Positions 24,767-34,650 of a stretch of DNA of 64,000 nt are shown in pieces; the first letter of the stretch is position 1; every line of letters starts with the position of its first letter. Origin of the DNA: Azohydromonas australica DSM 1124 (lineage in GTDB: Bacteria > Pseudomonadota > Gammaproteobacteria > Burkholderiales > Burkholderiaceae_C); NCBI RefSeq assembly GCF_000430725.1, contig NZ_AUMO01000049.1, forward strand, positions 45,659 to 109,658, in the 5' to 3' direction. The notes beneath the pieces are model-generated. The model searched no databases. It was not told the DNA's origin and was given only the letters and a program-made list of their open reading frames with translations. The position numbers were made by a program, and so were the translations under genes.

Positions 24767-25633
24767 TCAGCCCTGCGCTGCCGGCGCAGCATGCACGGCA
24801 TAGGCCACTGCGTCGGCCAGGCGCTCGTAGCGGTAGCGCCCGAGCCTGTAGATGCCGGCATCGAAGCCGATGCCCCAGGCAGCCATCTGGGCCAGCTCAT
24901 CGGTGCCTGGCAGTCGGGGCGGCTCGTCGGGGGCAAGGGACGCATGGGCCCGCGCCTGGAGGCCGCTGATGTTCCTGGGCAGTTGCGCGTAGGCCATGGC
25001 ATCGGCCAGTCGGTCGTATCGGTAGCCCCGGTATTCGTAGTGCCAGCCAACGCGCCGCACACCCAGTTCATGCATGTGCTGCTGGCTCTCGTCCGCCGGC
25101 ACCGGGCACGTTGACGGGCCCGCCGCGTCCAGCGCGCCCTGGGTGCACGGACCCGTGCCCTGAGACGCCGCAAGGTCGTACTGGCAACGCAGTCGCTCGA
25201 CGACGGACCGGAACTCGGCTTCCAGTTGGGCGTCCTGCCGCGCGCCGTGCTCCAGGCGCTCCATGTTCCAGTTCCGGCCGACCTCGTCGCGCGCGTGCTC
25301 GGTCGGCACCGGGATCTGCAACAGCGTTTGCGGAAGCACGGCCACGGGGGTGCGGGCGCTGAGGAGCCAGTGCATCCGGCGCTGTACCAGGGTGGTCAGC
25401 AGCGCCGGGGTCAAGGGCTCCTTGCGGCGCTGGGCGAAGTCCGGGCCGAGCTGGAAGTACCCCTCGAAGCCCCGTTGCCACGCATCGTGCCGGCCGGACC
25501 AGTCTGCCAGTGACTCGCCCGTGGCCTGCGGCATGTTCTCGCGCAGAAGGAAGGGGTTGGATCGCCAGCTTGCACCGCGCGATGCAGCCTGCGCGCCATC
25601 GCGCTCCAGCGCAGATTGGCCGAACACGTCCAT
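24767..25633 (-). CDS. Unknown protein with a duplicated YRY-x-RLADA-x-AYA motif
   Basis: 288 residues, no signal peptide or membrane helix. The N-terminal half contains NPFLLRENMPQATGESLADW and several Trp residues; the C-terminal third has two copies of a short unit, GYRYDRLADAMAYAQ and RYRYERLADAVAYAV, about 60 residues apart. The repeat reads as a small beta-hairpin plus helix. I do not recognise the family. It lies upstream of small paralogue B on the same strand. Confidence 0.6.
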   Translation of the reverse strand: MDVFGQSALERDGAQAASRGASWRSNPFLLRENMPQATGESLADWSGRHDAWQRGFEGYFQLGPDFAQRRKEPLTPALLTTLVQRRMHWLLSARTPVAVLPQTLLQIPVPTEHARDEVGRNWNMERLEHGARQDAQLEAEFRSVVERLRCQYDLAASQGTGPCTQGALDAAGPSTCPVPADESQQHMHELGVRRVGWHYEYRGYRYDRLADAMAYAQLPRNISGLQARAHASLAPDEPPRLPGTDELAQMAAWGIGFDAGIYRLGRYRYERLADAVAYAVHAAPAAQG

Positions 25634-25847
25634 GACAGCCGCCTTGCCCGGTCCCTGGGACCGCGTGATGTGAGCTCAACCTTGTTGATCAGAGGCTGCG
25701 CCTGGTCTCACGAGAGCATCGGCCTTGTAGGAACACGCTCGATCCGCGTCCCCTCGACAGGCTACTCCTTTATCCGGGCAAGAACACTGGCCCTTTGCCT
25801 CGCAGTGCCAAGGCGGCCATCAGGCCAAGCGGATGCTGGAAGCCGTG

Positions 25848-26501
25848 CTACGGCCCAAGCAGTTCGTCCAGCTCCCAGGATGTGACGGCACCGGCCGGCG
25901 GCGCATCCGTCACGGCCACGCCGATGCGGGCCACCTTGGTCATGAGCTTGAGCTCGCCGATGCCCATGCCCAGCACCAGCTGCGAGGCCAGCGAGCCCGG
26001 CACGCCCTGGTCCATGTCCGTGACCGCGCCCGAGGGCACGAAGCAGGCGATGTCGAAAGCGCCCGGCTCGGCCTCGCTGGGCTTGGCCATGTACCGCAAC
26101 GCCGTCACGTCCAGCGCCTTGCCGGCCAGGTCCATCGGGCCCTGGCTTTCGGCCACCTCGCGCGGCACCGGGGGCTTGAAGGCACAGGCGCTCAGCCCGG
26201 GCGGCAGTTCAGGTGCGGCCTCCACCAGCGTGCGCGCCGCGGCCATGCCCGCGGGATCGCATCCGCAGCTGATGGCCAGCAGCACCGTGCTGCCCCCTCC
26301 CGTCGGCACCTGGTTGATCTCCACCGACAGGTGCTCGTCGAAGTCCCGGGCGGCGGTGTCGATCGCGTCCAGCTTGTCGATTGCCGCCTCGACGGCTTCG
26401 CCCCACTCCACGCTCTCGGGCGGGAGATGCGCAGGCGCACGCAGCACATCGGCATGGGCCTGGACGGTGTTCCAGAACCCGGCGGCCTGGTCTTGATGCA
26501 T
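25848..26501 (-). CDS. Uncharacterised cytoplasmic protein
   Basis: 217 residues from the ATG at 26501, preceded by GGAGAAG. The N-terminal part is acidic and helical (WGEAVEAAIDKLDAIDTAARDFDEHLSVEINQ), followed by a Gly/Ser-rich strand region (TGGGSTVLLAISCGCDPAGM) and a C-terminal part rich in hydrophobic strands. No signal peptide, cofactor motif or known family is recognised. It is divergent from a LysR gene, with 293 bp between them; no gene is seen in that gap. A frame open to 26753 lacks a better start. Confidence 0.5.
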   Translation of the reverse strand: MHQDQAAGFWNTVQAHADVLRAPAHLPPESVEWGEAVEAAIDKLDAIDTAARDFDEHLSVEINQVPTGGGSTVLLAISCGCDPAGMAAARTLVEAAPELPPGLSACAFKPPVPREVAESQGPMDLAGKALDVTALRYMAKPSEAEPGAFDIACFVPSGAVTDMDQGVPGSLASQLVLGMGIGELKLMTKVARIGVAVTDAPPAGAVTSWELDELLGP

Positions 26502-26794
26502 GGCTTCTCCAGTTGCCGCCGCGAAGGACTCCGGCGGGCGCGGCCCAGCATACGCCCCGGCCATGAGCCGGCCTGCCGGCAACGCCCATTGAATTTTTCG
26601 TCCGCACTGCCCTCCCGACACGGGTCGCCTATCGGGCTGGCGTGTTCTCGCACGCTCATGGCCGCGGCTTGCGGTGCAGGACAATCCGCCCACCCGGCGC
26701 CACGGCCCACGAGGCCGCCCGCGCGCCGGGCCACGCGGCGTGCCGGGCCACACCCGGGTGCGCCGTTCCCTACGCCCAGGACGATGAACCCTTC

Positions 26795-27712
26795 ATGGAA
26801 CTCAAGTGGCTTGAAGACCTTTTGAGCCTGTCGCGCACGCGCAGCTTCTCGCGCACGGCCGCCGAGCGCTTCTGCACCCAGTCGGCCCTGAGCCGGCGCA
26901 TCAAGGCGCTGGAGCTGTGGGTGGGCGTGCCGCTGGTGGACCGCAGCGCCTACCCCACCTCGCTCACCCCGGCCGGACTGGTGTTCCGCGACACCGCCGA
27001 GGAGGTGGTGAGCCAGCTGCTGGAGGTGCGCGACGACCTGCGCGACCGGCTGCAGCCCAGCAGCGACGCCGTGACCATCAACTCGCTGCAGACGCTGTCG
27101 GTGGTGTGCTTCCCGCAGTGGCTGCAGGCCTGCCAGCAGCGCATCGGTCCCTTCGACGTGCGCCTGGTGCCCGACAACCTGCACGGCTGCGTGCGCGCCC
27201 TCGTGGAAGGCAGCTGCGACCTGATGCTGTCCTATGCGCATCCGGCCGTGTCGGCCGCGCTGGACCCGGAGCGCTTCCCCTCCGTGCTGCTGAGCACCGA
27301 GCGCTTCCTGCCCGTGAGCAAGGCCGGCGCGAACGGCCAGCCGCTGTTCGCCCTGCCCGGCACGCGGCGCGAGCCTCTGCCCTACCTGGCCTACGGGCCG
27401 GACACCATGCTGGGCCAGGCTGCCGACTTCGCGCTCAAGCAGCGCCAGCACCACGGCGTGTACCTGCGCTGCTGCTACCAGAACCCGATCGCGGAAGGCT
27501 TGAAGCCCATGGTCAAGGCCGGCCACGGCGTGGCCTGGATGCCCAGCAGCCTCATCAAGCGCGAGCTCGACAGCGGCGAGCTGGTCCCCGCGGGCGACGC
27601 AAGCTGGGAGCTGGCGCTGGAGACGCGGCTGTACCGCCGCGCCGAGGGTACCAAGCCGCGCGCGCTGCAGGCCTGGGGCGCGCTGCAGGAAGGGCTGCCC
27701 GGGCAGGCCTGA
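26795..27712 (+). CDS. LysR-family transcriptional regulator
   Basis: 305 residues starting MELKWLEDLLSLSRTRSFSRTAAERF. The helix-turn-helix (about 15-60) ends in ALSRRIKALELWVGVPLVDRS, the usual LysR hinge. The effector domain contains an unusual number of cysteines (VVCFPQ, QACQQR, RCCYQN). No obvious target operon adjoins: the divergent neighbour is an unknown protein, the downstream gene a secreted protein. The frame extends upstream to 26642 without a better start. Confidence 0.85.
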   Translation: MELKWLEDLLSLSRTRSFSRTAAERFCTQSALSRRIKALELWVGVPLVDRSAYPTSLTPAGLVFRDTAEEVVSQLLEVRDDLRDRLQPSSDAVTINSLQTLSVVCFPQWLQACQQRIGPFDVRLVPDNLHGCVRALVEGSCDLMLSYAHPAVSAALDPERFPSVLLSTERFLPVSKAGANGQPLFALPGTRREPLPYLAYGPDTMLGQAADFALKQRQHHGVYLRCCYQNPIAEGLKPMVKAGHGVAWMPSSLIKRELDSGELVPAGDASWELALETRLYRRAEGTKPRALQAWGALQEGLPGQA

Positions 27713-27947
27713 GCCCGTCCGCGGCCGGGCGCTTCGGCCCAGGCCCCCGCGTGCGCGGGATGGCTGCACACGACAGCCCCGTGCCTTGCGCTTTCGCAAT
27801 CCACGGCCGGCTCCCGTATTGACCATGGCCGACGCCCGGCACACACCGGGCCGGCCAAGCCGCCGGCATCCGCCCGCGCTCACGAGCCGCGGCCTTGGGC
27901 CTTCACGTCTTCGGGTGAGCGTACCTGGTCAACCACGGGGGTCCCCT

Positions 27948-28634
27948 ATGCAACGCATTCGCTACAGCCTTGTCGCCCTGAGCGTCGCCACGGCACTGGC
28001 GCTGCCCAACGCCGGCAGCGCGCATGAAGACAACCGCTTCGATTACGAGGCAACCAGTGCGAAATGGTGGCAGTGGGCCCTGTCCATACCCACCTCCACC
28101 AACCCGCTGGCCGACACCAGCGGTGCGCACTGCATGGTCGGCCAGCGCGGCCCGCTGTGGTTCCTGGCAGGCACCTTCGGACTGGGTACCGTCACCCGCC
28201 ACTGCAGCGTGCCGGCGGGGGTGACGCTGTTCTTCCCGGTCGTCAACTCGGTGCAGGTCAACACCCCGGGTGTCTGCGGGCAGACAGGCCCGTTGAGCGT
28301 GCATGAGATGCGCGCCAACAACGCAGCGTTCATCGATGGTGTCACCCAGATGACGCTGACGCTGGACAGCCGTCCCGTGCCCAAGCTGCGCAGGGTGCGC
28401 TCGGAGCCCTTCGTCGCCGTGCTGCCGGCGGACAACCTCTTCCTGAACCCGTGCAACGGCGACTCGCCCGCGGGCGTGTACGGCCCCTCGGTGGACGACG
28501 GCTACTACGCCCGCCTGGAGCGGCTGTCCCCGGGCCGCCACGTCCTGCAGTTCACGGCGAAGAACCCCAGCGCCAACTTCGACCTGAACGTCACCTACAT
28601 CCTGGACGTCGTCAGGACTGCCGGACCGCGGTAG
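27948..28634 (+). CDS. Secreted protein of unknown function
   Basis: 228 residues. A signal peptide (MQRIRYSLVALSVATALALPNAGSA-HE) is followed by SAKWWQWALSIP, CMVGQRGPLWFLAGTF, then a beta-rich remainder with four further cysteines in CSVPAG, GVCGQTG and NPCNGD contexts. The conserved-looking KWWQWALSIP segment recurs in uncharacterised exported proteins of proteobacteria. Function unknown; probably periplasmic and disulfide-bonded. Confidence 0.65.
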   Translation: MQRIRYSLVALSVATALALPNAGSAHEDNRFDYEATSAKWWQWALSIPTSTNPLADTSGAHCMVGQRGPLWFLAGTFGLGTVTRHCSVPAGVTLFFPVVNSVQVNTPGVCGQTGPLSVHEMRANNAAFIDGVTQMTLTLDSRPVPKLRRVRSEPFVAVLPADNLFLNPCNGDSPAGVYGPSVDDGYYARLERLSPGRHVLQFTAKNPSANFDLNVTYILDVVRTAGPR

Positions 28635-28661
28635 GCCAGTGAGGGCCAGGCCGGACCGGCC

Positions 28662-29597
28662 TCACGCCAAGGCCGCGGTGAGCGCCGGCACGGCCTCGAA
28701 CACGTCGGCTTCCAGGCCGTAGTCGGCCACGCTGAAGATCGGCGCCTCCGGGTCCTTGTTGATCGCCACGATCACCTTGGAGTCCTTCATGCCCGCCAGG
28801 TGCTGGATCGCACCGCTGATACCGCAGGCGATGTACAGGCTCGGCGCGACGATCTTGCCGGTCTGGCCCACCTGCCAGTCGTTGGGCGCGTAGCCCGCGT
28901 CCACCGCGGCGCGCGAGGCGCCCAGCGCCGCACCCAGCTTGTCGGCCAGCGGCGTGAGCACTTCGGTGAACTTCTCGGCCGAGCCCAGCGCCCGGCCGCC
29001 CGACACGATGATCTTGGCGGCGGTCAGCTCGGGGCGGTCGCTCTTGGTCAGCTCGCGGCCGACGAAGGCGCTCTTGCCGCTGTCACCCACCGCAGCCAGG
29101 CTTTCGACCGCGGCGTTGCCGCCGGTGGCGGGCGCAGCGTCGAAGCCCGTGGTGCGCACGGTGACCACCTTCACCGCGTCGGCGCTCTGCACCGTGGCGA
29201 TGGCGTTGCCGGCGTAGATCGGGCGCTCGAAGGTGTCGGCCGACAGCACCTTGGTGACGTCGCTGAGCTGCGCCACGTCGAGCTTGGCCGCCACGCGCGG
29301 GGCGGCGTTGCGGCCGTTGGCGGTGGAGGGGAACAGGATGTGGCTGTAGGCGCCTGCCACGGCCAGCACCTGGGCGGCCACGTTCTCCGCCAGCTGTGTG
29401 CCCAGCGCGGGCGCGTCGGCGTGGAGCACCTTGGCCACGCCCTGCACCTGCGCGGCGGCCTGCGCCACGGCAGCGGCGTTCTCGCCGGCCACCAGCACGT
29501 GCACCTCGCCGCCGCAAGCGGCCGCGGCGGTGATGGTGTTGAGGGTCGCGCCCTTGAGCTGCGCGTTGTCGTGTTCGGCGATGACGAGGGAAGTCAT
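28662..29597 (-). CDS. etfA: Electron transfer flavoprotein alpha subunit
   Basis: 311 residues. The C-terminal FAD-binding region is diagnostic: [40 protein letters not shown]. With the beta subunit it forms the soluble FAD/AMP protein that takes electrons from dehydrogenases and passes them to ETF-ubiquinone oxidoreductase. It is the last gene of the eleven-gene catabolic operon and begins 1 bp after etfB ends. The likely local electron donor is the FAD-linked dehydrogenase at 37126. Confidence 0.96.
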   Translation of the reverse strand: MTSLVIAEHDNAQLKGATLNTITAAAACGGEVHVLVAGENAAAVAQAAAQVQGVAKVLHADAPALGTQLAENVAAQVLAVAGAYSHILFPSTANGRNAAPRVAAKLDVAQLSDVTKVLSADTFERPIYAGNAIATVQSADAVKVVTVRTTGFDAAPATGGNAAVESLAAVGDSGKSAFVGRELTKSDRPELTAAKIIVSGGRALGSAEKFTEVLTPLADKLGAALGASRAAVDAGYAPNDWQVGQTGKIVAPSLYIACGISGAIQHLAGMKDSKVIVAINKDPEAPIFSVADYGLEADVFEAVPALTAALA

Positions 29598-29598
29598 G

Positions 29599-30348
29599 TC
29601 AGATCACCTTGGCTTCGCTCTTGAGCTTGTCCACCAGCGTGGCCACGTCGGGCACCTTCACGCCCGCGCCGCGCTTGGGCGGCTCCCCGACCTTCACCGT
29701 CCTGATCCGCGGCGCCACATCCACGCCCAGGTCCGCCGGCTTCACCGTCTCCATCGGCTTCTTCTTGGCCTTCATGATGTTGGGCAGCGTCACGTAGCGC
29801 GGCTCGTTCAGGCGCAGGTCGGTCGTGACGACCGCCGGCAGCGCGACTTCCACCGTCTCCAGGCCGCCGTCCACCTCGCGCTTCACCTGGGCCTTGCCCT
29901 CCAGAACTTCGACCTTGGAGGCGAAGGTGGCCTGCGGCAGGTCGGCGATGGCCGCCAGCATCTGGCCGGTCTGGTTGTTGTCGCCATCGATCGCCTGCTT
30001 GCCCAGGAGCACCAGGCCGGGCTGTTCCTTGTCCACAAGCGCCTTGAGGATCTTGGCCACGGCCAGCGGCTGCAACTCGGCGTCGGTCTCGACCAGGATG
30101 GCGCGGTCCGCGCCGATGGCCAGTGCCGTGCGCAGCGTTTCCTGGCATGCGCTCGCGCCGCAGGAGACTGCGACGACCTCGGTGGCGGCGCCCTTCTCCT
30201 TGAGCCGCACGGCCTCTTCGACGGCGATCTCGTCGAAGGGGTTCATGCTCATCTTCAAGCCGGCGAGGTCCATGCCGCTGCCGTCGCTCTTCACCCGGAC
30301 CTTGACGTTGTAGTCCACCACCCGCTTCACGGGCACCAATACCTTCAT
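29599..30348 (-). CDS. etfB: Electron transfer flavoprotein beta subunit
   Basis: 249 residues starting [23 protein letters not shown], with the AMP-binding subunit features of ETF-beta ([32 protein letters not shown]). It partners the product of etfA immediately downstream and starts 10 bp after the aldehyde dehydrogenase gene ends, so it is in the same transcript as the aromatic-degradation genes, not only a housekeeping copy. Confidence 0.96.
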   Translation of the reverse strand: MKVLVPVKRVVDYNVKVRVKSDGSGMDLAGLKMSMNPFDEIAVEEAVRLKEKGAATEVVAVSCGASACQETLRTALAIGADRAILVETDAELQPLAVAKILKALVDKEQPGLVLLGKQAIDGDNNQTGQMLAAIADLPQATFASKVEVLEGKAQVKREVDGGLETVEVALPAVVTTDLRLNEPRYVTLPNIMKAKKKPMETVKPADLGVDVAPRIRTVKVGEPPKRGAGVKVPDVATLVDKLKSEAKVI

Positions 30349-30358
30349 GTCGTTTCTC

Positions 30359-31810
30359 TCAAGGTTGCAGATAGGTCGTCTTCACGCTCGTGTAGAACTC
30401 GGCCGCATGCCGGCCTTGCTCACGCGGCCCGTAGCTCGATCCCTTGCGCCCGCCGAAGGGCACATGCGCATCCACGCCCGCGGTCGGCGCGTTGACCATC
30501 ACCATGCCGGCCTGCAGCTCGCGCTTGAAGTGGGCGGCCATCCGGAGCGAGGTCGTGCACACGCCCGCCGACAAGCCGAACTCGGTGTCGTTGGCCACAG
30601 CAAGGGCCTCATCGGCATCCCGCACCCGGATGACGCTCGCCACCGGGCCGAAGATCTCCTCCCGGTTGATGCGCATGGCATTGCTCGTACCGGTGAACAG
30701 CGCCGGCTGCAGGTAGTGCCCGGGCTGGCCGTCCACGCTCTGCAGCGCCTGACCGCCGAAGGCCAGCGTGGCACCCTCCTCGCGGCCGATGGCGATGTAG
30801 TCCAGGTCCTGCCGCAGCTGCTGCGCATCAACCACCGGCCCGATCACGGTGCCCGGATTGCGCGCGTCGCCCACCTTCAAGGTGGCCAGTCGATCGACCA
30901 TGGCGGCCACGAAGCGGTCGTGGATGCCCGCGCTCACCACCAGGCGCGAGCTGGCCGTGCAGCGCTGCCCAGTGCCGAAGTAGGCGCCGTTGACGGCGCA
31001 GCTCACGGCCACGTCGAGGTCGGCATCGTCCAGCACCACCAGCGGGTTCTTGCCGCCCATCTCCAGCTGGAACTTGGCCATCGCGCCACGGCGCGTCACG
31101 CAGGTGGCCGCCACCTTGCGGCCCGTGGCCTCGGAGCCAGTGAAAGTCACCGCCGCCACGCGCGGGTCCTGCAGCAGCGTGTCGCCGATGTCGCGCCCGC
31201 GCCCCATCACCAGGTTGAACGTTCCCGCGGGCAGCCCGGCGCGGCTGAGGATCTCGGCCAGCGCCCAGGCACTGCCGGGCACCAGCTCCGCCGGCTTGAA
31301 CACCACCGTGTTGCCATAGGCCAGCGCCGGGGCGATCTTCCACGCCGGAATGGCGATGGGAAAGTTCCACGGCGTGATGATGCTCACCACGCCCACGGGC
31401 TCGCGCGTGATCTCCACGCTCATGCCCGGCCGCGTCGACGCCAGCAGCTCGCCCGGGATGCGCAGCGCCTCGCCGGCGAAGAACTTGAAGATCTGCGCCG
31501 CGCGCGTCACCTCGCCCGTGGCATCGGCCAGCGCCTTGCCTTCCTCGCGCGCCAGCAGGTCCGCCAGCTCCGCCTTGCGCGCGGCGACCTCGCTACCCAC
31601 GGCGTCGAGCACGTCGGCACGCTGCTGCGGCGTGGCTGCCGCCCACTTGGGCAAGGCCGCATGCGCCGCGCCAATGGCGTCCAGCGCCTGCGCCTGGCTG
31701 GCGCGTGCGTACAGCCCGATCACGTCGCGCGTGTCGGACGGGTTGATGTTCTCTCCGGCGGAGCTGCCCTCGATCCACTTGCCGCCGATGTAGTTGCGCC
31801 TGATGTCCAT
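30359..31810 (-). CDS. NAD(P)-dependent aldehyde dehydrogenase, semialdehyde type
   Basis: 483 residues, full ALDH fold. Cofactor site [18 protein letters not shown] and FTGSEATG, catalytic Glu in LEMGGKNP and nucleophile Cys in GQRCTASS. The [12 protein letters not shown] context resembles alpha-ketoglutarate-semialdehyde and succinate-semialdehyde dehydrogenases. In this operon it could oxidise the succinate semialdehyde released by the HpaI aldolase to succinate, closing the pathway. It starts 4 bp after the panE-like gene. Confidence 0.88.
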   Translation of the reverse strand: MDIRRNYIGGKWIEGSSAGENINPSDTRDVIGLYARASQAQALDAIGAAHAALPKWAAATPQQRADVLDAVGSEVAARKAELADLLAREEGKALADATGEVTRAAQIFKFFAGEALRIPGELLASTRPGMSVEITREPVGVVSIITPWNFPIAIPAWKIAPALAYGNTVVFKPAELVPGSAWALAEILSRAGLPAGTFNLVMGRGRDIGDTLLQDPRVAAVTFTGSEATGRKVAATCVTRRGAMAKFQLEMGGKNPLVVLDDADLDVAVSCAVNGAYFGTGQRCTASSRLVVSAGIHDRFVAAMVDRLATLKVGDARNPGTVIGPVVDAQQLRQDLDYIAIGREEGATLAFGGQALQSVDGQPGHYLQPALFTGTSNAMRINREEIFGPVASVIRVRDADEALAVANDTEFGLSAGVCTTSLRMAAHFKRELQAGMVMVNAPTAGVDAHVPFGGRKGSSYGPREQGRHAAEFYTSVKTTYLQP

Positions 31811-31814
31811 GTCC

Positions 31815-32795
31815 TCAGGCCTCCGGATACAGGCCATGCACGCGGGCGAACAGCCGCGTGAGCCCCAGCAGTGCATCGATGCTGGGCATGGGCATGCCCA
31901 GTCGGCTGCCGATCTCGTGCACCGCGCCCACGATGGCGTCGAGCTCGATGGCCCGCCCCGCTTCCACGTCCTGCAGCATCGAGGTCTTGAAGGCGCCCAG
32001 CTTGGCCGTGACGGCGTGGCGGTCCTCGGCGTTCTGGCTGATGGCGCAACCAATGCGCTCGCCGATGGCCGCGGCCTCCTGCATGGCCGCAGAGCAGAAG
32101 CCGCGCACCAGCGGGTCGGCCAGCAGTCGGTCGATGGTGGCGCCGGTGATGGCGCTCACCGGGTTCATGGTCAGGTTGCCCCAGAGCTTGTACCAGATGT
32201 CATAGCGCACGTCGGCCGAGTGCGTGACGTTGAAGCCGGCCTGCGCCAGCAGGTCCGCCACGGCCTGCACGCGCCCGCTCTTGCCGCCACGTGGCTCGCC
32301 GACGATCAAACCATCGCCCATGCGGTGCTGCACCAGGCCCGGCTCGGGCGTGGAGGTGCTGGCATGCACCACGCAGCCGACCACGCTGTCGAACGGGATG
32401 GCCTGCGCGATGACGCCGCCCGGGTCCACGCTCTGCAGCGGCGCCTCGAAGCCGGGCTGGCCCTGGCAGAACCACCAGGGCACGCCGTTCATCGCCGGCA
32501 GCACCAGCGTGTCCGGCCCCAGCAGCGGCGCGATGCCCTGCGCGACCGAGGTCAGCGCCGGGCCCTTGACCGCGATGACCACCAGGTCCTGCACACCCAG
32601 CGCCTCGGCGCGGTCGCTGGCCCGCACGGGTCCCGTGACCCGGCCCTGCGCCGTATCCATCCGCCAGCCGTGCTCGCGCAGCGCCGCCAGCGTGGCGCCG
32701 CGCGCCACGGCGCTGACGTCCGCGCGGCCCGCCGCCGCCAGCCGCGTGCCGATGAAGCCGCCGATCGCGCCGGCGCCGACGATGCAGACCTTCAT
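31815..32795 (-). CDS. Ketopantoate reductase-like 2-oxoacid reductase (PanE/ApbA family)
   Basis: 326 residues. The N-terminal Rossmann motif is VGAGAIGGFIGTRLAAAG; the C-terminal ApbA domain includes KLWGNLTMNPVSAITGA and a typical late helix region. The family reduces 2-oxoacids such as ketopantoate with NADPH. Its start overlaps the end of the FAH-family gene (ATGA), tying it to aromatic breakdown; a role in processing a branched or aromatic 2-oxo/2-hydroxy acid is more likely here than pantothenate synthesis. That role is inferred. Confidence 0.82.
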   Translation of the reverse strand: MKVCIVGAGAIGGFIGTRLAAAGRADVSAVARGATLAALREHGWRMDTAQGRVTGPVRASDRAEALGVQDLVVIAVKGPALTSVAQGIAPLLGPDTLVLPAMNGVPWWFCQGQPGFEAPLQSVDPGGVIAQAIPFDSVVGCVVHASTSTPEPGLVQHRMGDGLIVGEPRGGKSGRVQAVADLLAQAGFNVTHSADVRYDIWYKLWGNLTMNPVSAITGATIDRLLADPLVRGFCSAAMQEAAAIGERIGCAISQNAEDRHAVTAKLGAFKTSMLQDVEAGRAIELDAIVGAVHEIGSRLGMPMPSIDALLGLTRLFARVHGLYPEA

Positions 32796-33742
32796 TGAGC
32801 ACCCTCCTTGGCCCGGCGCAGGTTGTCCTTGAAACGATCCGGCACCCGCTCGTCGAAGCCCAGCGCCACGCGCCGCACCTCGGGACTGTCGGTGGGCTGG
32901 TGGCCCACGCCGAGCGCTGCAGCACGCGGCGCATCGACCGCGGTGACCGTGCCGCTGATGCGGCCGATGCCCGTGATCTCGCATTCCACGACCTGCCCCG
33001 GATCGACGCTGCGCGAGTGGCAGGGCGTGCCCATCAGGATCACGTCGCCCGGCACCAGCGTGATGTGGCGCGCGATGTCGGCAATGACGTAGTGCGGCCC
33101 CCAGATCGTCTCCTCGCCGATGTGGGCCTCCTGCACCACCAGCCCGTTGACGTAGGTGCGCAGCGTCTGCTCGAACAGGTTCACGCCGCGCACGATGCCC
33201 GGTCCGATGGGCAGCAGCGTGTCGGCGCCCTTGACGCGCAGCATCGAGCCCTGGTCGGTGTCGCGGAAGTCCTGCAGACCCATGTCCAGCGCCGGGCAGA
33301 AGCCCTCGATGCAGTCCCACGCCTCATCTGGCGTGACGTTGCGCGCCGTGCGGCCGATCACCACCGCGTACTCGCCCTCGTAGTTGAGGTACTTGCAGTC
33401 CGCGGGCTTGAGGATCTGCCCCTTGTGCCCGTTGAGCGAGGTCGGCGGCTTGGTGAAGTAGGTCGGCGTCTCGGTAGGCCGCGCCTTGTTGCGCGTCTCG
33501 AAGCTGCGCGAGCTGTACGAGATGTGCACCGCGATGATCTTGCTGGGACTGACCGGCGGCAGGTAGGTCGCACCGTCGGCGTCGAGCAGGCGCCCGTCGT
33601 CCAGGCGCAGCCGGCCGCGGTCCGGGCCCTCCTCGACCATCGTGCCCCAGAACGCGCTGCCGCCCACCAGCACGCGGCGGCGCTCCACGCGCGGGCCGCG
33701 CATCACGGCCGGCAGTCCCTTCAGCGGAAACTCGAAATTCAT
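32792..33742 (-). CDS. Fumarylacetoacetate hydrolase-family protein, HpaG-like
   Basis: 316 residues; FAH fold with metal-binding acids in YEGEYAVVIGR and downstream D residues, and GDVILMGTPCHS near the end. In homoprotocatechuate pathways HpaG, a two-domain FAH protein in E. coli, decarboxylates and isomerises 5-carboxymethyl-2-oxo-hex-3-ene-1,6-dioate; many Burkholderiales use single-domain versions. Only one such gene is present. It overlaps hpaD (ATGA) and the panE-like gene (ATGA), so all three are translationally coupled. Confidence 0.82.
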   Translation of the reverse strand: MNFEFPLKGLPAVMRGPRVERRRVLVGGSAFWGTMVEEGPDRGRLRLDDGRLLDADGATYLPPVSPSKIIAVHISYSSRSFETRNKARPTETPTYFTKPPTSLNGHKGQILKPADCKYLNYEGEYAVVIGRTARNVTPDEAWDCIEGFCPALDMGLQDFRDTDQGSMLRVKGADTLLPIGPGIVRGVNLFEQTLRTYVNGLVVQEAHIGEETIWGPHYVIADIARHITLVPGDVILMGTPCHSRSVDPGQVVECEITGIGRISGTVTAVDAPRAAALGVGHQPTDSPEVRRVALGFDERVPDRFKDNLRRAKEGAQ

Positions 33743-34620
33743 GCCGCGCTTCCCGTGGTGTCGAACCAGATGTGGATGTTGCCGGTGCCCCGCGCGTTCT
33801 CATAGGCCGACAGCGGCTCGCCCCTGGCCCGGCAAGCCTCACCGCCCATGGCGCCGAGCATCTGCAGGTAGTGTGCGCCGAAGGCCTCCCAGGGCAGCTT
33901 GCGGTACTCGTCGTCCCAGCGCTCCAGGATGAGGTCGTGCCGCCCCTGCTTGAACAGCTCAATGGCGCCCTTGTCGCTCTCGATGTTCTCGGGCCGCGAG
34001 ACGTTGCTCTCGTGGAAGATGCGCGGGTGCTTGGGCTGCCAGTCGATGCCGTTGAACTTGTGGCTCAGCGCGCCGGAAGCCAGCAGCACGACCTTCAGGT
34101 CGCTGCGGCGGATCGCCTCGCCGATGGCCTCGCCGGACTTCAGGAAGTGCGGCCACTCGCAGTTCTGGCAGGAACTCACGCTCACCACCGGCGTGTCGCT
34201 GATCTCCAGGCGCAGCTGCTTGATGAGGTTGATGCTGGCGTACTGCCGGCCCAGCTCGGGATGGCAGACGGCGCGGTTGTAGCCGCCCTGCTCGCGCGAC
34301 ACGGCCTCGATGGCCAGCGCGAGCCCAGGATGGCCACGGTAGTCGTAAGGCACGCCATGCAGGTACCAGGGCATCTCGTCCGAGATGTAGCTGCCTTGGT
34401 AGCGCGCACCGCCGTCCACCAGGTGGTAGCCGGTGGTGAACCAGTGCGAGTCCAGGATCACGACCACGTCCGGCCTGGCGGCCGTGATCTTGTCCCTCAA
34501 GCGTGCGAAGCCGGCGATCAGGTCCGAGTCCTCGCCAGCGCCCATGGCGCGGCGAAACTCCTCGCACTGCATCAGGCCGGGGTGGTGCGAGACGACGGCT
34601 GCGCCAACGATCTGTCCCAT
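33739..34620 (-). CDS. hpaD: Class III extradiol dioxygenase, homoprotocatechuate 2,3-dioxygenase-like
   Basis: 293 residues, LigB fold. Iron ligands are expected in VVSHHPGLM near the N-terminus and in the later histidine and glutamate positions; DSHWFTTGYHL and VLLASGALSHKFN match E. coli HpaD (DTHW, LASGSLSHRF). It opens the ring of a catechol with a side-chain acid between carbons 2 and 3. It starts 30 bp after hpaE, the largest gap in this stretch of the operon. The exact side chain of the substrate is not provable from sequence. Confidence 0.87.
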   Translation of the reverse strand: MGQIVGAAVVSHHPGLMQCEEFRRAMGAGEDSDLIAGFARLRDKITAARPDVVVILDSHWFTTGYHLVDGGARYQGSYISDEMPWYLHGVPYDYRGHPGLALAIEAVSREQGGYNRAVCHPELGRQYASINLIKQLRLEISDTPVVSVSSCQNCEWPHFLKSGEAIGEAIRRSDLKVVLLASGALSHKFNGIDWQPKHPRIFHESNVSRPENIESDKGAIELFKQGRHDLILERWDDEYRKLPWEAFGAHYLQMLGAMGGEACRARGEPLSAYENARGTGNIHIWFDTTGSAA

Positions 34621-34650
34621 GATGATGATTCCTTGATGTCGTTGACGGGC

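Noticed and set aside
26192..27883. A 563-codon minus-strand open frame.
   Set aside because: Shadow of the LysR gene and, at its end, an out-of-frame reading of the unknown gene at 25848-26501.
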